Positions 11,456-22,000 of a stretch of DNA of 64,000 nucleotides are shown here, one piece after another. Each line of letters opens with the position of its first letter. Positions within the stretch are counted from its first letter, which is position 1. The stretch is from Echinarachnius parma (taxonomy: Eukaryota; Echinodermata; Echinoidea; Clypeasteroida; Echinarachniidae), in assembly GCA_037951105.1 (NCBI GenBank), contig JBAMJV010008219.1, positions 49,842 through 113,841 of the forward strand, written 5' to 3'. Below the pieces are notes generated by a model that was not told where the DNA came from, made no database searches, and was given only the letters and a program-made list of their open reading frames with translations. The position numbers were made by a program, and so were the translations under genes.

Positions 11456-11607
11456 TTTTTTTTTTTTTTTTACATAGTTTCTTATAATGTTCACCTAATG
11501 GTGAAAACTGCTGTTTTCCTACAGTTAAGGAACAAAAGCTATAGAAAATTGTATAATTTTTTTTTTTTTTTTTACCAAGTTACTTATAATGTTCACCTTT
11601 CGGTGAA
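11456..11607 (-). repeat. Paired hairpin plus oligo(A) units
   Basis: Two similar units occur about 102 bp apart. Each has a run of 16-17 T on the plus strand (11456-11471 and 11557-11573), then CTTATAATG and a short hairpin, TTCACCTAATGGTGAA (11490-11505) or TTCACCTTTCGGTGAA (11592-11607). The loop changed while the stem stayed the same. In sense RNA each hairpin precedes an oligo(A) stretch, like the end of a polyadenylated or terminated transcript. Confidence 0.7.
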
Positions 11608-11918
11608 ACTTTGCATTTATTGTACAATTATAGAACACAAAATGCAAAGAAGAGACAAAAAATAGTTTTAGACATAAACAGCATATCAAATGTTTGATAA
11701 AAACAAAATAACGTGAGGCATATTAAGTATAACATTGTAATCATATTTGTGATGTTTATCCTCAAATAAGCTTTTGCTGTAATTTAAAATTGAATTTTGT
11801 CTCAAATTATCAACGACTTATAAAACGTACAGAAAAAAAAAAAAAAAAAATCTCTCATGAAGAAAATAAAGGTACAGGAGAAATATTGTTCTATTGTTCT
11901 TTTTAGAGTATTGTCATT

Positions 11919-13037
11919 TTAGTGAGAAAAGAAGGTAATGACATGAAATGTCAAGGTATGAATAGTTACTCTTTCCAATTGGTCCAGCTTGTCGGGGGTG
12001 CACCATTCTGCAGATGTTTTCTCGTCTGAAGGTACCTTGGTGCCACTAATGCGAATTCTGGTGGCAAACTGTTTTTGTCGAAGCTTGTATGCCAGCTCAG
12101 CCAGTCGGCCTCGTTCGCGCTTCATGCTGACTGGAAGATCACTCCGTATGGTTACGCGTGTGAAGCTCTGGACAGGTGCTGTTGCTGCAACACTGCTGTA
12201 CGTAAGTTGTGGCTCACCTTGTTGTCTAGGCAGTTGAGCAGGTTGCGGGGGCTCTGCTCGATCGGCATCTCTGGTGCGGGTCGTCTGTTGACCGGTGGTT
12301 GCGGAAGATGCAGTAGGGTTGCGGCGAGGCTGCTCGAAGGCTCGGAGCAGGTTGTCACGATCAGCCATGTTGGCGAATCGAACGATGATCGCTCGAGGAC
12401 GAGCTCCATCTGGTTGATTTCCGGCCTGGGGGGCTGGGAGGCGGTGTGTGTTGACGATGGATACGTTGTTAGCAAACTCGCGGCTGAGGAAGTGGGCCAT
12501 GACGTCCTTTGCGGTTTCATAAACATTCTCGTTTTTTCTCTCGGAAACACCATATATAAGCAGGTTTTGCTTGCGTTGGTGAAGTTCAAGGAGGATCAGT
12601 TTGTCTTCTAATTCATCATTTTTCTTGGTGAACTGATCGTGCAATTTTGGAATAACTTCTTTCTCCAGTCCTTTTAGTTTATTATCATTAAATTCCACAC
12701 TCCTCTCCAAATCAATCACTGCATTTTTGGTAATGTTCAACTCACGTTTGATCGCGTTGATATCAGCAATTACAACGTCGAATTTAGAGTTCATTTGCAC
12801 AGATAGATCATTGAACATAGTCCGCATTTCGGTAAGAATGGTGGCGTGTTGTATCGGGCTTTGTTGATCGGCGGGCAGCAGGGTCACGTGATCCCCGTTC
12901 CCGGGGTTTATGACCGGCTGCGATGCTAGGTTGGGCGTGTTAGACATTTTGCTGGTTATTCTGCTGGTTTTTTTGCTGGTAATCTCACTTGGTTTGCAAC
13001 TTGATCTGGCTCTCAGGTTATAGGGAGCTTTGCTCAT
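11919..13037 (-). CDS. ORF1: coiled-coil RNA-binding protein of non-LTR retrotransposon
   Basis: 372 residues. A basic Ser/Thr-rich N-terminus (1-35) is followed by a predicted coiled coil at about 65-155 with regular hydrophobic heptads. An RRM-like domain at about 156-240 includes RKQNLLIYGVSE (155-166), NTHRL (196-200) and RAIIVRFANMADRDNLL (215-231). A Gln/Pro/Thr-rich linker covers about 241-285. A C-terminal domain at 291-352 includes FTRVTIRSDLPVSMKRER and LAYKLR. This is the order of L1 ORF1p-like (type II) proteins, which trimerise, coat element RNA and act as chaperones in the RNP. The long linker between RRM and CTD is unusual. The start codon is the first ATG after a leader of about 105 nt. 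Pairing with a CR1/L2-style ORF2 is noteworthy, since many CR1 elements carry an esterase-type ORF1. Confidence 0.9.
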   Translation of the reverse strand: MSKAPYNLRARSSCKPSEITSKKTSRITSKMSNTPNLASQPVINPGNGDHVTLLPADQQSPIQHATILTEMRTMFNDLSVQMNSKFDVVIADINAIKRELNITKNAVIDLERSVEFNDNKLKGLEKEVIPKLHDQFTKKNDELEDKLILLELHQRKQNLLIYGVSERKNENVYETAKDVMAHFLSREFANNVSIVNTHRLPAPQAGNQPDGARPRAIIVRFANMADRDNLLRAFEQPRRNPTASSATTGQQTTRTRDADRAEPPQPAQLPRQQGEPQLTYSSVAATAPVQSFTRVTIRSDLPVSMKRERGRLAELAYKLRQKQFATRIRISGTKVPSDEKTSAEWCTPDKLDQLERVTIHTLTFHVITFFSH

Positions 13038-13142
13038 GTCTTAATGATTGCAGTGTAAAAACAGAGATTTACGGCACATTATATGTTGAAGCAGGAGCTC
13101 TCGCGAGACACGTCCGATCCCTAAGGCTGCATAGTATCGATC
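13038..13142 (-). promoter_or_regulatory. Retrotransposon 5' leader and presumed internal promoter
   Basis: 105 nt from the mapped 5' end to the ORF1 ATG; in sense it begins GATCGATACTATGCAGCC. A full-length LINE must carry its promoter at or downstream of its own start, so this leader is the likely place. No canonical core element is identified with confidence. Confidence 0.45.
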
Positions 13143-13153
13143 TATCCCTTTAA
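13143..13153. mobile_element. T2-family terminus, 3' remainder
   Basis: TATCCCTTTAA is the complement of the T2 start at 5116 (TTAAAGGGATA). It is the displaced end of the T2 copy interrupted at 5676. With one base missing, the two parts rejoin to a complete TTAA-flanked terminus. Confidence 0.8.
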
Positions 13154-15699
13154 GTCATTTACCATTTAACAAATCATGGCATTTGAATTAATGTAAGCGG
13201 ATCTGTAACGTTTATAGTGTATGTTTTTTGTTTGTACAAGTGCTTATTTGAAACTTAAAACACAAATGCTGAAATTCACAAAGGGGGTTTCCAAAAAATA
13301 GCCCACGGTCGTTCATCTCTTATTTTCGAGAAGAAAAAAACGAATTCTATGAATAACAATTTATTAAATATTTTAATTTTAAGACACATTTTGTTTTGTT
13401 TTGATGCTTCTAACGGCTGCATTAGTTTCCTTATTTTGGTAGTGAGAGATGAACGAGCGACACTTCATAAAACCAGGTGCATTGTAAACCGTAGTTTACG
13501 TATAGACCATCTTTGTAAATGCAAGGAATTTTGCTTGACATAATGCAAAAGGGGTTGTTGTGAAGGGCACAGTTACGTCCGTATTAAAACTGCGTATTAC
13601 AAATCTTCAATTTAATACTTACATTTTTGAGGCGTGATTTTGTTTGTTGTTGCAATTTTAGTGCAGCAAAATATATTACTTTGACATTTATAGTACGAAA
13701 CGTACAAACTAGTATTGCGTGTATGCATGTCACTGGAGCAGTGGTTTACACATTTGTTCGGCCTTTGTTTGGCAAAGGGGTGCATTATTTCGAAAAATGG
13801 GCCATTTTGTTTTTTGTTTTTTCTATATTTGCGGTTTTTTTAGGTCAAAATGGTTGGGTTTTAGTTTTCGAGATATCAGGGGCCCTCGGCACCCAATCAT
13901 ATAATTTGATTGGTAATTTGTATGGCAAAAAGATGTATCTATAGATACACAGTTGTTCGCGCTGGATCAGTTGAGTACAGTAACTGCGCCTCAGTCACAA
14001 TGGTATATGGTCAGAAATCGACCAATGCCGTTCCTTTGTGTTAATATACGCGCTCTAAACTAGTTCATGAAGCATTACCATAATATAGGTTAGATCTATT
14101 CATTTGTTAAGGATAAAGGTAAATACTGCATGATAATGGTTTACGTAGTGTATACACTTAATCGATTATTGTATCGCTCCAAATTTGGACTAGTTTGCTA
14201 TTAAGAATGTTAACAATTTTGTTTAAACGATTTTAATATTGGTAATACATTTTTTATTTAAAATATTACTACTTCTGCTACGAAGACATGCACAGTTTGT
14301 TATAATAAGAATTAGTATAGTTTCAAGCAAAACTTGTATTTGTTCAAACCCCTGCCATATATACAGATAGCGACAGATTTCCACCCACCATCCTTCTCTC
14401 CCCATCACTCATTTCATAATCAACCAACTCACGCACTTCCTCAAGAAAACCCGATATGGAAGGATTCCGCTAACGTCTAATGGAATCCGACGACGCGACG
14501 GTAGTTGACATCATAATGATATCGATAGGGCCTCCGCACATAAGTAGCCCAAATGAGGAATTGATTTTCTCACCCCGGATGCCGTCCCCCATCCCGCCGG
14601 AAACTGGACCAAGGGAGCAAGGCATGAAGAGAACATCTTGCGATCCGGGGCGGTAGCTAGGGTGTTTACGTACGGAGGGGAGGGGGGGGGGAGATGGGGT
14701 TAAAGGGGGGGGGGGGAGGTGATGGATTCAACTACGGGAGCAACATCAGCTATTTGCGTACAAGGTGGAGGCCTAGGGTGCTGGCCTCCCGAAATTTCTT
14801 AAAACACCAATATTCGCGAAAAAATTGTAAATTTTGGTGCAAAATAAGTGCAGGTTTTAATTTTTTTTTGTGAAAAAAACACCTCATATTTGGGGAAATA
14901 CATTTTGGTCTCATTTTTCGGGCAAAATACAGTAATTTGTGTTGGAGAGGTGGCTAGGGTAAACTCAACCTGGAGGGGGGGGGGGGGGGGGGGCGCAAAC
15001 AGATGGGGGATGAAAAAAGTGGGGATGAAAAAAAAAATCACTTTTTATCTTTGGAGTAAATAAACGTCGTATCTGGCCGAAATCAACTCATATTCTGCAT
15101 TAGTTATGTTTCGGGCATACTCATAGCATTTTTAAAGGACTATTCTGGCAAACGTATTAATACTTCGCCAGTGAGCCCATCTGATCCCAAACGTAAGCGC
15201 ATCGTTATATTATATAGTTTCTTTCTTTTCTTTTCTTTTTTGTTTGGGGGGGGGGGGGGGGGGACAAAAATGGGCCACAAGGAGGGGAGACATTGTATAA
15301 AGGGAGCCAAGTTAAACCCCCTTGCATCACGATTTCTACGCCACTGATATTAGGCAAAAAGTCTTGCGATCGTATTCCTGGCTACTTTACCTTCCACCGG
15401 AGTCTATGATAACAACCTGTCAATGTACGCCGTATAAGACTTCATAAGGGGTAAATGCACTTACCGCCCATTTGGGGCTTGCAGCCCAGGGAGCGTTTGG
15501 AAGCGCGTATCATTTGCATTGTGACCGACTCGTTTTTGATTCCCAGCCCCGCTGGACTTTGATGGCGATGTATAATACGAAAGTTTTTTTTTTTATATTT
15601 GTGTGTTTTATTATAATACGAAAGTTTCCCTCCCTTCATGTATATATTTATTTAACGTCTCTCATAATTTAATTTCTTTACAAAGCGTAGTACCTTTGC
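13154..15699. other. No gene recognised; G-tracts
   Basis: Short frames only (105 codons at 13627-13944 is the longest), without motifs. Purine/G-rich low complexity lies at 14675-14720. Pure G runs lie at 14975-14993 (19) and 15246-15263 (18). The segment 15290-15350 (CTACGCCACTGATATTAGG) resembles edges of CAG...CTG elements elsewhere, but no partner terminus is seen. Confidence 0.45.
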
Positions 15700-16086
15700 A
15701 TTTTCCCAAAAGAAAAATATGACACTTCAATTATATACCAATTTCATCGTTAGGTTCTTGTAAAAGATATGTAAGATTTTCATAGAAAATGAATATTGTT
15801 TACCTAGTAAAAACAGAGAAAATCATTGTCTGATTTTATCCCGATCGTTCAGGTGAAATATCCTAATTTCGATACTATTGGCGATCGGGGACCCGAATTC
15901 GGATACTTTGGACTACGGTCGAAAGCATTCATAAACGCTTTGAAATTCCACCCTTAATATCTCCATAAATAGAGAGACATTTGAAAAATCTAAACCCATT
16001 TCAATCTTCCGTGACCAAAAAGCCAAATAGCAAAGCACAAGAGAAGAGTGACAGAGCCAAGTGACTTTAGTTTAATTTTACAAAGA
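15700..16086 (-). mobile_element. T3-family element, decayed
   Basis: It carries the ordered T3 blocks ACACTTCAATTATATACC, TTTTATCCCGATCGTTC, GAATTCGGATACTTTGGAC, ATTTGAAAAATC and GCACAAGAGAAG ... CCAAGTGACTTTAG. The order and orientation match the copy at 27698-28108. Both termini are eroded; no TTAA-AGTGATCC is left. Confidence 0.65.
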
Positions 16087-16091
16087 GACAC

Positions 16092-16788
16092 AAGATTTGT
16101 TGTTATAGTAACAGCAAATTTTACTGTATATTCAGATCTAAAGTAGATCATGTGTATGTAAATTGTACGTGCATTGAAATTGGATGAACAAGGAATTCCA
16201 AACATTGAAACGAAAGTAATAATACGCATGAGCACATAATATTGAACACACAGTCGCATGCACACAAAAACGACATAATGATACACGTTTTAATACACAC
16301 ATATACTGTCTTACACACTCACACGCACACATACTTACACCCACACATACACACACACACACACACGCACACACGCACACAGTTATACAAATGTCAATTT
16401 GTAAGCATTCTTTTTTTAACATGAAGACATTAAATTGTTGCTATAATAACAGCAAATTTAATAGTATGTTTCGATCTACCGTAGATCGTGTATATATATA
16501 TGCACAATATGTACAGTATATTGAATTCGGATGCTATATAATATTATAAGGAATTCCAATTTTTGGAAGGAAAGTAATAAAACACACACAAATCAGACGC
16601 ATACATACACTCTCACATTATGCACACACACATATACACACACACTCACACACACACAAACACATTCACACATACATATACGCACTTACACACATAGACA
16701 CACCCACACGCACACACGTGCACATACACACGCACACACACACATACACACACACGCACACACACACGCACACACACACACACACACA

Positions 16789-16834
<46 letters not shown>

Positions 16835-16850
16835 TGCACGCATACATACA
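16092..16850. repeat. Tandem duplication carrying two (CA)n arrays
   Basis: Two diverged copies begin GTTGTTATAGTAACAGCAAA (near 16100) and GTTGCTATAATAACAGCAAA (near 16436). Each continues through a TAGATCRTGT block, an AAGGAATTCCAA block and GAAAGTAATAA, then into a CA-rich array: about 16243-16382 in the first and 16584-16840 in the second. The period is about 340 bp. Both copies expanded CA at the same relative position. The long frames here are translations of CA repeats, not genes. Confidence 0.75.
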
Positions 16851-17100
16851 AATGTCTTCCGAAATAAGAGTTTATGCGGTTGTATAGGACGGTATTTAAA
16901 GGGCTGTATAGTATAACTATGTCTGAATTGAAACAAAATCAATTGCATAAGTGTAGTTCATCTCATGCCTTTTTAATATTACTATTACAAAATATATGAA
17001 TCTAGTTAAGTTTTATGGAATGTGTCTTTTTTATTGAGACATTTGTGATTTTATTTGAAAAAACCTCCTTAAGACCAATTTAACTGTGCAAAATTCTATA

Positions 17101-17129
17101 AATAATAATAATAATAATAATAATAATAT
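17101..17129. repeat. (AAT)n microsatellite
   Basis: About nine uninterrupted AAT units. Confidence 0.9.
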
Positions 17130-18420
17130 GAATTACTTTGATATAATTTTCACGCATCACACGGTGGACGAACTAGATCACATGATACACATGTTATCAT
17201 CCCTTTGTAATTTGTTGCCATAATGAACATAGTTGTTAGATCCCTTTAAGGTATCAACTGTTTTTGTTTCATATAACCGGTTAACGTACCGTATGTAGTA
17301 TCAAAGCATTAATATAATATAACGAAAATAGGCTTGCGGAACTCGTCTCCAGGAATAGATCAAAACAATCGCATTTTGACCGTGACCTTGACATTACTTA
17401 GCCAAGTTAGATTAGGCTAGGATGATCAAAGCACCACATAATGACCAGAAAACGGGTACTCAACGATTCTGCATTATTAGCGTAATAAGGTTGACCCCTG
17501 ATTGGAGTAACCGGGGCAGCGATTCCTACTAAATACGACTTTTGTAACGCATCGGATTCACTTTTCTTACCAAATTGTACCATAATAATGTCAACTTTTT
17601 CTTTTTGACTAGATATTTCTTTTGAAACGCATTGTATTCCTATTCCTTACCAACTTGCAAAATAATACTGTTAGCTCGTTTTTTCCATAATAATTATGAT
17701 GTGTGCTGCTTTCTCTTCGCAAATAAATAAGGATTGCTGGATTTATTAATGGTATATTATGTATACATATGAAGCTCTGTATATACGAAGTAAACAGCGT
17801 GGATATAGGTCGAAATACCGTCTAAATAGTGATCAGCAATGCGGAATTCTTGGACATTGATACTAGTTACACTATGCAACATAGTTATGTGCTTATCGGC
17901 ACACAAAGCACAATGTTTTTCTTGTTTCCATTTTCTTTATAATATTGCTTCCATTTGCCTTCAGTACTTAGTAACTTGGTCAGAGAACAGAAAGCAAATC
18001 AGTTTAAAGGGAGTGTCCGCTTTTTGCAAGCCAGATTTAAAAAGTTGCGAGATTTTGTTCTTATATGGAAGAAAATGTAACTTTAGAGCTTGCCTGACAA
18101 AATTACGGCTTGACATTTTCCTTTTCGTGTAGTTATATTGATTGTAAGAACTTAAAATAATAAAAGCGACATACCGTCGTTATGCAATTTGCTTATCCAA
18201 ATCTAATCCCCTCGCCAGACTTTCTCATTAGAGAGTTGACTGGTTCCCTATTTAAAAGGAGTGGGTTCGTTTTGCACATGTATACGTGCACTCTTATCAT
18301 GGGTAAACAAATACATTTTAACCAAGCGACTGAGGTCCTACTTCTCAATTTACAGCTACAAAGCAACCCCAGCTGCCCGAAAATTATACAATGTGATAAT
18401 ATTTAGTCAAAAATGTCACG
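17130..18420. other. No gene recognised; one weak signal-peptide-like frame
   Basis: AT-rich. A 97-codon plus-strand frame at 17839-18132 starts with a hydrophobic stretch (MRNSWTLILVTLCNIVMCLSA) followed by several cysteines, reminiscent of a small secreted protein. There is no homology I recognise and no supporting gene structure. Confidence 0.3.
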
Positions 18421-18630
18421 AATTGGCCTGGATATGACATAGTTTCGGCTGGGAAATGCGTGATTTGCCCTACTATTTGCCCTAAATTTGATGAGCCTAA
18501 AATTACATGATTTTGCCCGAATACGACATGCGTTTGCTCGAATATGGCATGAGTTTGCCCCACAATATAATACGCTTTGGTCGGAATATATTAAACTTTG
18601 CCAAACTTTGAGGTGCCCTTTGGCCAAATA
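18421..18630. repeat. Degenerate short tandem repeats
   Basis: Imperfect units of about 25-30 bp around TTTGCCC-GAATATGACATG are repeated roughly seven times (TTGCCCTA, TTGCCCGAAT, TTGCTCGAATATGGCATG, TTGCCCCACAATAT, TTTGGTCGGAATAT). A similar degenerate pattern, partly in the opposite sense, occurs at 20270-20610 (GGGCAAATGACAT, GGGCAACTC, GGGCAAAGTCAT). Confidence 0.55.
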
Positions 18631-18839
18631 TGGACGTTTTCAAAAAAAATTCTCGGAGGCTGTTTACCCCTAACCCCCGGCTCGTACGCATTTGATCCTC
18701 ATTCCCGAAGATTCCGCCTCACGTTTTTGTCGTAATAACATAATGTGTGTTTATGGAGATGGTCAAGCATCATCAGCGTCAAGAGTGTAAACAGCGTAGA
18801 ACCGAAGGTGAACAATTACAGTTGGCTTAGCATGGATCA

Positions 18840-19085
18840 TACGATAGACGGGTATACTGTGGTGGATAGGGGAACGAAATAGAGAGAGTGGGAATTAGGG
18901 TGAGAGTAGATATAGACGGGGGGGGGGGGGGGGGGTGGGGGGGAGAGGGGAGAATGCGTGAGAGGGAAAGGGGGGGGGGGCTTTTAGTGATGAGAGAGGG
19001 GGGAAGAGAGAAGAGGGGGAACAGGGGGATGGGGGAAGGAAAGTGAGAGAGAGGGGGAGAGAGATATATTGTTAGAGGGGAGGGG
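18840..19085. repeat. ~240-bp purine-rich tract with G18
   Basis: The plus strand is almost all purine (GGGGAGAG-type motifs) with an 18-G run at 18918-18935. It is low complexity and capable of triplex or quadruplex structures. The proline-rich frame on the other strand is an artefact of this composition. Confidence 0.8.
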
Positions 19086-19099
19086 GCATGACCTTCTAA

Positions 19100-22000
19100 T
19101 AGCTTGAGCCAAGTTAACATAACTATATTATTATCATTATTTTCCACACACATGGGACGGCAGGGAGGGGAAAGGAACAATCCACGGGGGTATAAATTGC
19201 CACCTCTACCCCCACTCTAACCTTCATCTGACACGACTGAGCATGGTTAGAGTGACTGCTTTTTGCAGTTATGCATGATAATTTACAGTAGTACGGAAAA
19301 GGGTGCAAAACTCAAAAGAAATAATACAAAAGTGTGCTGAATCAAGAAATAACATAAGCCTTTCAAGTATCGTACAATTGGCTCTGTCATACACACAATA
19401 TAAATGTAGTTTGTTTGTGTTTTATATTAAGTAAATACAATTTTTAGTAGCTTAGTTTATATTAAAAAAAGAGTTTCGACACATGATTATAGATTTCATA
19501 AATATTGGATGACGTGTACATACCGGGGAAATGTGAGCGATCTTATGATATACGTTTATTGTTTGAATTTACAATTTAATTGGAGCCACTTATATCTAAA
19601 TCAAGGTATACGAAGATTCATTCGTAAGAAAAATTGAAGACAGTATTAAGAATATTGAATATACCATAGGCCTATTTAGTTACCCAAGCGCTTTAGAAAA
19701 ATCTAAATAGAAAAAATAGACTGATATACTCTCTTTTCAAGTGGGACATAACTATCAAGCGAACATCAGGACAAAATTAGGACTAATTTGTTGTATGAAC
19801 CTTATGTCAGACGTAAATAAATAACAAACTACACTTTTACGGTGAAACTTTTTAGAATAAAAACTTGAAGATTGATTTCCAATAGTTGTCTACGACGGTG
19901 CAAATTCTTACGTACGATTACTAATATTACTCCAAAATTGTTAAAGGAAATGCAGTATAAACATTTAAATTCCACTTTATTATGATCAGTATTGTTACGT
20001 AACATTTTAAATGTCCGGCTCTGTAATCAAACAGTTGTGTATATTATTGCATATACATGCATTTCAGAAACAAACAAAATAGTCATTATGTCAATCCATG
20101 TGCAATAAATCGAAATTCAAATTCTGAGAAGGAGAAATGTTGGGTTCAAAAAGATCAAATAAAATACTCTGAAAAAAAGTCAATGTCATCCCGGAATCAT
20201 TAGGTAAACACTCTATAGCCTAAGGTATGACGTAATGTCAATTTTAGATCACAGACGGGGTTATTATCGGCGTGGGGCTTTGAGCTGTTGCAGCAGTCAT
20301 CCGGAGAGTTTGGGCAAATGACATCTGAAATTTGGGCAACTCTATGCAAATGTTGGGGTGTGACTGAACAATACACGCTCAGCGGGGCAATTTAACCCCC
20401 GAAATGCAAAAACGAGCCCCCGTAAATCATACAAGACCCCCAGTAAATTTGCTATAGAGTTTCGAATGCGTACTATTTTTTCTAGAGTTATTTCCGTTCA
20501 GGCAAGCTCGACAAGTAGCCCCCGACAAAATTATTTAGAGTAAAAGCATGTCATGTCATGCAAATTCGTGTAATTATCGGGCAAAGTCATAAAACTCGTA
20601 TCATTTTCGGGAAGTTATTAAAGTGTTGAAGGCACTTTTCTTTTGCTTGTTTGGTGAAAAGCAGGAAGGTTTGTTTATTTGAGCAAAAGCTCCCGCAGCA
20701 CCCCCTCTCCTCTCCTCCGGCAAAAACCTTGCCCTTTCGCCAATATATATGTGAAGTTTTAGTGGTGTTTACGATGCACAATAACGGAAGAAAACAATTT
20801 CCTTACGACTTACGATAACGAAAGAGCGTCTCGGAATTCAAATAACCGGTGGTTTCGAATCTTTTATTGCCCCTTTTCTTCTATACTTACGCACACGACC
20901 ACATTATGGAAGCCTGCAATATCATGCATTTATTAGTATGTGTGCATCAAAAGGGACAATGGGTTCTTTTCCACAATGTACCACTTAGGCTCAGGTTATA
21001 ATGTCAGATTTTTTTTCTTGAACAAAAAACCATGTCTATCTTTAATAACAGCGGGAACCATTTTATATATAAATAATCTCTATAAAAATAATTCGGAAAT
21101 GCATTTCACATCTGAATATATCCTTACAGGGATTTGCAATGATTTTTAGCCGAAATTTTGAACACGTATTGGATATCAGATACATGGTAAATAATACTTC
21201 CGACCTTGCAAAACACACTTTGATTTAAATAAAAGAACAGTTTTGCGCCTTGATTTGAATTACGTAATGGCATATCATTATTGGCAACATACGAACGTTC
21301 AACAGTACGAGATCTCCCAAGCGCTTCTCGCAAAAATGGCGGTTTGCTTCTTATGGGATTGTGGAATTTGGCTTGGTAGTATTGTGATAGAGAGTCGAGC
21401 GTTTGTTTGTTTGTTTGTTATTATTTTTTGCTGCATTGCGATAAGCAAGTCTTGAACCGTGACAGTCAAGAACACGTCAGCTTCAGTCAATGCATTCAAC
21501 TAATCACTTGCTAATTACATTGATGGTACCTGCTGCAGTAGCATGTCCATGAATTTGTTAGGGGGGTCGCCCAATATGGCTCCCCGAATTTCCGCGAACA
21601 TTGAGTACCCCTTTTTGCTGTGCAAAGAGGAGCTCCGCCTCCCACCCCTCGTCAGAAAGTGTCCCCCTCCAAAATATATCTTACAACCCTCCGCCCCCCC
21701 CCCCCCCCCGCTGGTAGATCAACCGAGGGGGAGGGATGGTTATAGGGGGTGCAATGTTTTGCCTCATGCACCTCCTTATGTGCATTTGGGTTCTTTGTAC
21801 GCGTCATTCATAATTACTGCATCTCGACCTTCACCGGCCTTCATCGTGCCCAGAGGACGAGCCGATATAGACGTAATTAGAAAGTCACGGAGGTGCAGAC
21901 AAAATTAGCCTCCCCTTATCTATTATTATGCTTGTTTTCTTATCTTTGTATATCCACTCTCTTCTGCTATACACAAAATTATATGAGATCGAAGGAATCG

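Larger units (their letters stand above)
9652..11918 (-). other. 2.27-kb inter-ORF spacer of the retrotransposon
   Basis: A long AT-rich region between ORF1 and ORF2, unusual because most two-ORF LINEs have short or overlapping junctions. It has no recognised domain. The largest frame is 134 codons (10048-9644 minus), hydrophobic and Ser/Leu/Phe-rich, ending inside the ORF2 start codon region; I regard it as doubtful. The spacer contains a diverged 273-bp tandem duplication, two hairpin plus oligo(A) units and a homopolymer at about 11831-11850. It may carry an internal promoter, an IRES-like signal or an old insertion, but the sequence does not decide. Confidence 0.6.
5677..13142 (-). mobile_element. 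Full-length non-LTR retrotransposon (CR1/L2/Jockey-like)
   Basis: This is a 7,466-bp minus-strand element. In sense order it has a 5' leader of about 105 nt, ORF1 (13037-11919), a 2,267-nt spacer, ORF2 (9651-6538), a 3' UTR of about 840 nt and a short (AACATTG)n tail. Both ends are fixed by the split terminus of the surrounding T2 element: CTCAA at 5676 and TATCCCTTTAA at 13143. No target duplication is seen, and perhaps one base was lost. Intact frames and an uninterrupted 5' end suggest a young, possibly competent copy. The clade is inferred from the endonuclease and RT motifs; CR1, L2, Daphne or a relative are possible. Confidence 0.88.

Noticed and set aside
12075-12611. 178-codon plus-strand frame opposite ORF1
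   Set aside because: Antisense shadow of the well-supported ORF1 on the minus strand.
16531-16948. 100-118 codon frames rich in His/Thr or Cys/Val
   Set aside because: They come from (CA)n arrays on either strand.
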